Source: an uncultured Ideonella sp.
GTDB taxonomy: Bacteria; Pseudomonadota; Gammaproteobacteria; Burkholderiales; Burkholderiaceae
Reading direction: 5' to 3'
Length of the DNA stretch: 13,789 nucleotides
Assembly: GCA_946479475.1 (NCBI GenBank)
Contig: CAMLGG010000140.1
Span: 1-13,789, forward strand
Position 1 is the first letter of the stretch. The number at the start of each line of letters is the position of its first letter. Below the pieces are notes generated by a model. That model was given only the letters and a program-made list of their open reading frames with translations. It was not told the DNA's origin and made no database searches. Of this stretch, positions 7,170 to 13,789 are shown one piece after another. The position numbers were made by a program, and so were the translations under genes.

Positions 7170-7861
7170 CCTTCGGCCTGGAGCACCCGGAACATCAGCT
7201 CGGCGCGGCGCCAGTCTTCCTCGGTGTCTATGTCCTGCACGCGATGGCGTGGCAGCGGCACCGCGACCGACGCGCTGGAATACAGCGGCACACCGGCGAG
7301 GAAGGCCTGGGCACGGCCCCAGTAAAACTGGCCGGCATCGTGCCAGGCATGCTCCAGGTCCTGCGAGCGGGTGGCCATGTGCTCGGGCCACATCATGCCG
7401 ACACGCCCATCGGCATCCAGCCGCAACGCGCGCTGGATCGGGAAGGCGAAGCTCGTGACGCTGAACGCGAACTCGGCCCCGCTCGTGTCCAGCGATGCCA
7501 GCCCGGCGGCCAGGTCTTCAGGCCGCACGAAAGGTGCGGTGGCATAGATGCAGCACACCTGCTCGGGCATCGAGCGCCAGGCCGCCACCGCCTCGATCGC
7601 CTGCTTGACCACCGCCTGGGTGCCGGTGTGGTCGTCGGCCAGTTCACGCGGACGCAGGAAAGGCACGTCGGCGCCCTGCTCGCGGGCGACGGCCGCGATC
7701 TCCTCGTCATCGGTCGAGACCAGCACGACGTCGAACAGGCCGCTGTCACGTGCCGCCTGGATCGAGTGGGCGATGATCGGCCGGCCGGCGAACTGGCGCA
7801 GGTTCTTGCGCGGGATGCGTTTGCTGCCGCCTCGGGCGGGGATCACGGCCAGCCGCTTCAT
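7166..7861 (-). CDS. pseF: Pseudaminic acid cytidylyltransferase
   Basis: This 231-residue enzyme activates pseudaminic acid with CTP to CMP-pseudaminic acid, the donor for transfer. The N-terminal nucleotide-binding signature LAVIPARGGSKRIPRKN (residues 4-20) is that of CMP-nonulosonate synthetases. CIYATAPF (104-111), DAGQFYW (175-181) and VQDIDTEEDW (208-217) are further landmarks, the last two being typical of PseF. Length fits the family (about 230). The ATG lies 8 bases after the pseC stop, with a GAGG overlapping that stop, and the gene overlaps pseGH by 4 bases. NeuA or LegF would be alternatives from the domain alone, but the full pse gene set points to pseudaminic acid. Confidence 0.93.
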   Translation of the reverse strand: MKRLAVIPARGGSKRIPRKNLRQFAGRPIIAHSIQAARDSGLFDVVLVSTDDEEIAAVAREQGADVPFLRPRELADDHTGTQAVVKQAIEAVAAWRSMPEQVCCIYATAPFVRPEDLAAGLASLDTSGAEFAFSVTSFAFPIQRALRLDADGRVGMMWPEHMATRSQDLEHAWHDAGQFYWGRAQAFLAGVPLYSSASVAVPLPRHRVQDIDTEEDWRRAELMFRVLQAEG

Positions 7862-7869
7862 CGAGAGCC

Positions 7870-11063
<3,194 letters not shown>

Positions 11064-11067
<4 letters not shown>

Positions 11068-12164
11068 CGCCTGCCCTCCAGCAGCCGCCGGTAGACGGCC
11101 AGGTTGCCCTCGACCATGGCATCGATGGAGAAATGCCGCTCCACCCACTCGCGGCCGGCCGCGCCCATGCGCGCCCGAAGGTCGCGCGAATCGAGCAAGT
11201 GGTTCAGTGCCGCGGCCAGCCCCTTGGCGTCGCCCGGCTCGACGAGCTCGCCATTGAGCCCCGGCTGGACGATCTCCGGGATGCCGCCGGCGCGGCCACC
11301 CACGATGGGCACACCGCAGGCCGCCGCCTGGAGCAGCGCCACGCCGAGCCCTTCCATGTGGGCCGGGTGGGCCAGCACGTCGAGCCCCGGCAGCAGAAGG
11401 TCCAGGTCGCCCCTGAAGCCAGTCAGCTGCACGCGCTCGCACAGGCCCGCTTCGCCTTGCACCCGCTCGCGGACCGCATCGACCAGCGGCCCCTGGCCGA
11501 ACAGCAGCACCCGCGTCGACGGGTGCCGCGCGAACACGGCGGGCAGCGCATCGAGCAGGGTCGCGTGACCCTTTCGCTCGATGAACTGGGCAGCCATGCC
11601 GATGACCGGCGTGTCAGCCGCCACGCCGAAGGCAGCCCCCAGCGCGGCCCTGCCCGCCTCGCGGGCCGGCCGGTACTGGCCGGTGTCGACCGCGCTGGGC
11701 ACGCAGGTGATTCGGTCTGCCGGCACCCCCTCGGACAGCAACACTTCGCGGATGCCCTTGGAGATCGTCACCACGTGGTCCGGCAAGCGGTACTTGATTG
11801 CCGCCCACCAGCGGGACTCGGGGTTGTCCACCCGCCGGCTCAGCACCACCGGCAAGCCGCGACGCCGGCCGGCGAGCGCGCCCCAGGTGTCGCAGCCGCG
11901 GCGGCTGTGCAGGTGCAGCAGGTCGGGGTTCTCGCTCTTCAGGAGGCGGCCCAGGCGCGCGACGAGCCCGATGTCGGCATCGCCGCGCATCGCCATCTCG
12001 TGCACGGGCAGGGCGAGCTCTCGCACGGCCGCGGCAATCGCGCTGCCTTGCGGACAGGCGAGCGAGACCTGCACGCCGCGAGCCGCGAGGCCGCGCATCA
12101 GGAAGACGACCTGCAGGGCGCCACCGTACAGGTGCATGCCGGCCTCGACGTGAAGGACCTTCAT
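11064..12164 (-). CDS. Family 4 glycosyltransferase
   Basis: This 366-residue GT-B enzyme has the N-terminal acceptor domain beginning MKVLHVEAGMHLYGGALQVV, with the GG loop near residues 14-15, and a C-terminal nucleotide-sugar domain. VIGMAAQFIERKGHATLLDA (187-206) is the family 4 linker-and-donor region, followed by LFGQGP and then AHPAHMEGLGVALLQAAACG (265-284). GGIPEIV and NGELVEPGD follow as usual. The EX7E motif reads E271-X7-Q279, so the second acidic residue is Gln. Donor and acceptor cannot be told from sequence. The ATG overlaps the preceding stop by 4 bases with GAGG just upstream; in-frame starts further upstream lie inside the family 9 gene. It probably adds an early sugar of the same glycan. 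Confidence 0.86.
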
Positions 12165-13222
12165 CTCGCCTCGGCTGCCGCCACCTGCTGCCGCGCCGCG
12201 TTCATCACCAGGTCCACCGTCCAGTGCCGCATGCAGTGGAAGGCTCCCCCGCAGGTCGGATGACGCCGGCATGGCGAGCAATCCAGCGCCTGGTACAGGA
12301 TCGTGGTGCGCGGCGTGAGCGCGTCGAGGTAAGGCCGGGTCGACCCGAACAGCCCGACCGTCGGCACCTGCAGGGCCGTGCCCATGTGCGTCAGCCCGGT
12401 GTCCACGCCCACCAGCAGGCAGGCGCCGGCGATCGCGGCGACGGTCTCGTCCAGCTTCAGCCGGCCGGCCAGGTTGACGATGGAGGGGCTGGCGGCGGCG
12501 ATGCGATCCGCCGCCTCGCGGTCCGCCGGCCCTCCGAGGATCACCGGCACGAGCCCTTCGGCCTGCAACGCGGCCGCCAGCGCGGCCCAGCGGTCCTCGA
12601 ACCAGTGTTTCTGGGGCCGCGTGGTGAACGGGGCCAGGACTGCATAGCGGCTCCCTCGGCCTGCCGGTATGCCCGCCTCGGCCAGCGCGACGCGAGCCGC
12701 CTCGCGCGGCGCCTCGCCCACCGCCAGCGCGAGCCGGAAGCTCCCGGCCGGCGCGCCGAGGTAGTCGGCCAGGTCCCGGTATTCATGGCTCATCCGCGCG
12801 TCGTCGCCGGGCCGCGTCCCGACCCGCTCGGTCATCAGCCATTGGCTGCCCTCGCGCGAGAGCAGGCCCACCCGCCGGGCCGCGCCGGTCATCCATGCCA
12901 TGAGGCCGCTCTTGAGCAGGCCTTGCGCATCCAGCACGAGGTCGAAGCGGCGCTCGCGCAGGCCGGCCCTAAAGCGCCCGATGGCCGTCCAGAGCGCCGC
13001 CAGCCGCCTTTCACGCCACAGCTGCCGCCACTCGGCCCGCGGCCAGACGATGACTTCATGCAGGTCGGGATGGTGTCGCAGCAGGGGCACGGTCCCCGAC
13101 TCCGTCAACCAGCTGATCTGCGCCTGCGGCCAGCGTGCCCTCAATGCCGGAATGAGGCCCGAGGCCATCACCACGTCTCCGATGGCGCTCAGGCGCACGA
13201 TCAGGATGCGCTGCGGGCTCAC
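12161..13222 (-). CDS. Family 9 glycosyltransferase (ADP-heptose:LPS heptosyltransferase type)
   Basis: This protein has 353 residues from GTG 13222 and belongs to the WaaC/WaaF superfamily. RILIVRLSAIGDVV (residues 5-18) carries the catalytic aspartate, D16. FTTRPQKHWFEDRWA holds the donor-contacting lysine region, and VGVDTGLTHMGTAL from about 271 is the nucleotide-heptose signature. The C terminus has four cysteines (315, 318, 324, 330) spaced C-X2-C-X5-C-X5-C. It is probably an inner-core heptosyltransferase or a surface-glycan relative, fitting the nearby ADP-heptose genes. The start is uncertain: TTG 13249 adds nine residues, neither has a good ribosome-binding site, and GTG is preferred because relatives begin only a few residues before the first strand. 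It is the first gene of the minus-strand operon. Confidence 0.87.
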   Translation of the reverse strand: MSPQRILIVRLSAIGDVVMASGLIPALRARWPQAQISWLTESGTVPLLRHHPDLHEVIVWPRAEWRQLWRERRLAALWTAIGRFRAGLRERRFDLVLDAQGLLKSGLMAWMTGAARRVGLLSREGSQWLMTERVGTRPGDDARMSHEYRDLADYLGAPAGSFRLALAVGEAPREAARVALAEAGIPAGRGSRYAVLAPFTTRPQKHWFEDRWAALAAALQAEGLVPVILGGPADREAADRIAAASPSIVNLAGRLKLDETVAAIAGACLLVGVDTGLTHMGTALQVPTVGLFGSTRPYLDALTPRTTILYQALDCSPCRRHPTCGGAFHCMRHWTVDLVMNAARQQVAAAEAR

Positions 13223-13318
13223 TCGGCCGACGACCGCCGTGCGGGGCAAGGCGGATGGAAGACGGGACGGGACGCGTTCTGGCGGCGAGGCATCGGGAGC
13301 GAGGCGGGAAAACGCCGC

Positions 13319-13324
13319 ATTATC
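13319..13324 (-). promoter_or_regulatory. Possible -10 box for the minus-strand glycan operon
   Basis: The minus strand reads GATAAT here, about 97 bases before the GTG of the family 9 glycosyltransferase. It is the only near-consensus -10 I see in the gap. The region 16-18 bases upstream has no recognisable -35 hexamer, so the call depends on one hexamer and position. Confidence 0.38.
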
Positions 13325-13365
13325 CGCGCCGCCCCGGCATCCCCTGGCCAGCGGTTGGCACTTGG

Positions 13366-13385
13366 TCGGACTCGGGCTTGTCCGA
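13366..13385. promoter_or_regulatory. Dyad TCGGAC-N8-GTCCGA, operator-like
   Basis: Two perfect 6-base inverted arms (13366-13371 and 13380-13385) are separated by 8 bases. The dyad ends 5 bases before the plus-strand GATAAT, so it would span the -35 to spacer region of that promoter. The second arm also overlaps a perfect CCGATCGG palindrome (13382-13389). No known regulator can be named from this alone. Confidence 0.35.
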
Positions 13386-13390
13386 TCGGC

Positions 13391-13396
13391 GATAAT
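13391..13396 (+). promoter_or_regulatory. Possible -10 box for the small plus-strand gene
   Basis: GATAAT faces the small four-cysteine gene and would start transcription at about 13402-13404, giving a leader of nearly 90 bases. No consensus -35 is seen at the normal spacing. An in-frame ATG (13395) overlaps this box and so would not be transcribed from it. Confidence 0.4.
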
Positions 13397-13399
13397 GTC

Positions 13400-13418
13400 G
13401 CGTTGGCGGAGCCAACGC
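13400..13418 (+). repeat. Perfect 8-bp stem-loop at the start of the small gene's leader
   Basis: GCGTTGGC (13400-13407) and GCCAACGC (13411-13418) are perfect inverted repeats around the loop GGA. No T tract follows, so it is not an intrinsic terminator. A weaker stem follows at 13428-13442 (GCCGA/TCGGC). Confidence 0.6.
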
Positions 13419-13477
13419 AGCCCGTGGGCCGATCCCCTCGGCTGCGGCGGCGCCTCGCCGTTTCGAGTTTGTCAGTC

Positions 13478-13484
13478 AAAGGAG
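13478..13484 (+). promoter_or_regulatory. Strong Shine-Dalgarno sequence before a CTG start
   Basis: AAAGGAG is close to the ideal anti-16S match and lies 6 bases before CTG 13491-13493. No ATG, GTG or TTG occurs in frame at usable spacing, so this site is the main argument for CTG initiation. Confidence 0.7.
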
Positions 13485-13490
13485 CTTACC

Positions 13491-13721
13491 CTGGCCAAGG
13501 ACGACCCCAAGACCTCCATCGACGCAGGAGGTTTGCGTTACCGCTCGAAAGTGGCGGGTTCTCCCTTCTCCGCGACCGGTGCCTTCGGCGCCGCCACGAT
13601 GTCGTGTTTCCTCTGCGGCAAGCACCGGCCGCGCGCCCAGCTGAAGTCGCGCAAGCTTCTCGGCAAGGCGCAGGCGGTGTGCTCGCCGTCCTGCAAGGAA
13701 CTGGACGCAGCCCAGTCATGA
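13491..13721 (+). CDS. Small four-cysteine (putative zinc-binding) protein of unknown function, CTG start
   Basis: I do not recognise this 76-residue protein. From CTG 13491 it begins LAKDDPKTSIDAGGLRYRSK, a polar and probably flexible N terminus. A compact basic domain follows with C39-X2-C42 (CFLCGKH) and C64-X3-C68 (CSPSCKEL), a spacing consistent with one bound zinc ion in a treble-clef or ribbon-like fold. There is no signal peptide or membrane span, so it is presumably cytoplasmic; RPRAQLKSRKLLGK between the pairs is basic enough to contact nucleic acid, which is speculation. The strong AAAGGAG supports the CTG. Alternatives are ATG 13599 (40 residues, starting just before the first Cys) or ATG 13395 (108 residues), both poorly supported. 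A strong terminator follows, so it looks monocistronic. Confidence 0.65.
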   Translation: MAKDDPKTSIDAGGLRYRSKVAGSPFSATGAFGAATMSCFLCGKHRPRAQLKSRKLLGKAQAVCSPSCKELDAAQS

Positions 13722-13728
13722 CCCCCAG

Positions 13729-13766
13729 GCCCGCGGCCGCCCGCGGTGGCGGCCCCGGGCGTTTTT
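13729..13766 (+). terminator. Strong rho-independent terminator after the small gene
   Basis: A 13-base stem with a single C-C mismatch (left arm 13729-13741, right arm 13748-13760) closes a CGCGGT loop and is followed by G and five Ts (13762-13766). It begins 8 bases after the stop codon. Bases 13767-13789 hold nothing I can call. Confidence 0.88.
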
Positions 13767-13789
13767 GGGCCAATAAAAGCGTAGGCGCC

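Noticed and set aside
13355..13383. TTGGCA (13355) and TTGTCC (13378) as -35 boxes for the plus-strand GATAAT
   Set aside because: Spacings of 30 and 7 bases to the -10 are far from the 16-18 needed.
13395..13490. Upstream ATG (13395) giving a 108-residue version of the small protein
   Set aside because: The ATG overlaps the likely -10 box, has no Shine-Dalgarno, and the added residues come from the stem-loop region and look non-coding.

Overview
The window is a high-GC stretch of a beta-proteobacterial chromosome, most likely from the order Burkholderiales. The evidence is the rpsA-ihfB-lapA-lapB gene order, strong GC bias at third codon positions, and the style of the encoded proteins. This is a judgement from gene order and protein character, not from a database search. 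I see no tRNA, rRNA, insertion sequence, integrase or CRISPR array.

The first part (1-4588, plus strand) holds the 3' end of rpsA (ribosomal protein S1), ihfB (integration host factor beta) with a clear intrinsic terminator, and then a tight operon lapA-lapB-gmhA-hldA-gmhB. LapA and LapB are inner-membrane proteins that tune LPS synthesis. GmhA, HldA and GmhB carry out three steps of ADP-heptose synthesis, the precursor of the LPS inner core. The nucleotidyltransferase (HldC) and epimerase (HldD) steps are not in the window.

The second part (4585-13222 or 13249, minus strand) is an eight-gene, nearly gap-free operon that converges on gmhB. In transcription order it encodes a family 9 (heptosyltransferase-type) glycosyltransferase, a family 4 glycosyltransferase, a protein resembling bacterial sialyl/polysialyltransferases, and then PseB, PseC, PseF, a PseG-acetyltransferase fusion and PseI. 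The last five proteins contain all six activities needed to make CMP-pseudaminic acid from UDP-GlcNAc, the acetyltransferase being supplied by the fusion. Placed beside LPS-core precursor genes and with three glycosyltransferases, the locus most plausibly builds a pseudaminic-acid-containing surface glycan (LPS/O-antigen or capsule) rather than a flagellin glycan. The sialyltransferase-like protein is the best candidate for the pseudaminyltransferase.

The third part (13223-13789) is a divergent regulatory region followed by a small plus-strand gene. It has two outward-facing GATAAT boxes, a TCGGAC/GTCCGA dyad and a perfect 8-bp stem-loop. The small gene encodes a 76-residue four-cysteine protein that appears to start at CTG behind a strong Shine-Dalgarno sequence and ends in a strong intrinsic terminator. 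I do not recognise its function.

Nothing in the window is clearly a wholly new system. The points most worth following are the candidate pseudaminyltransferase, the PseG-GNAT fusion, and the CTG-initiated small protein with its structured leader.
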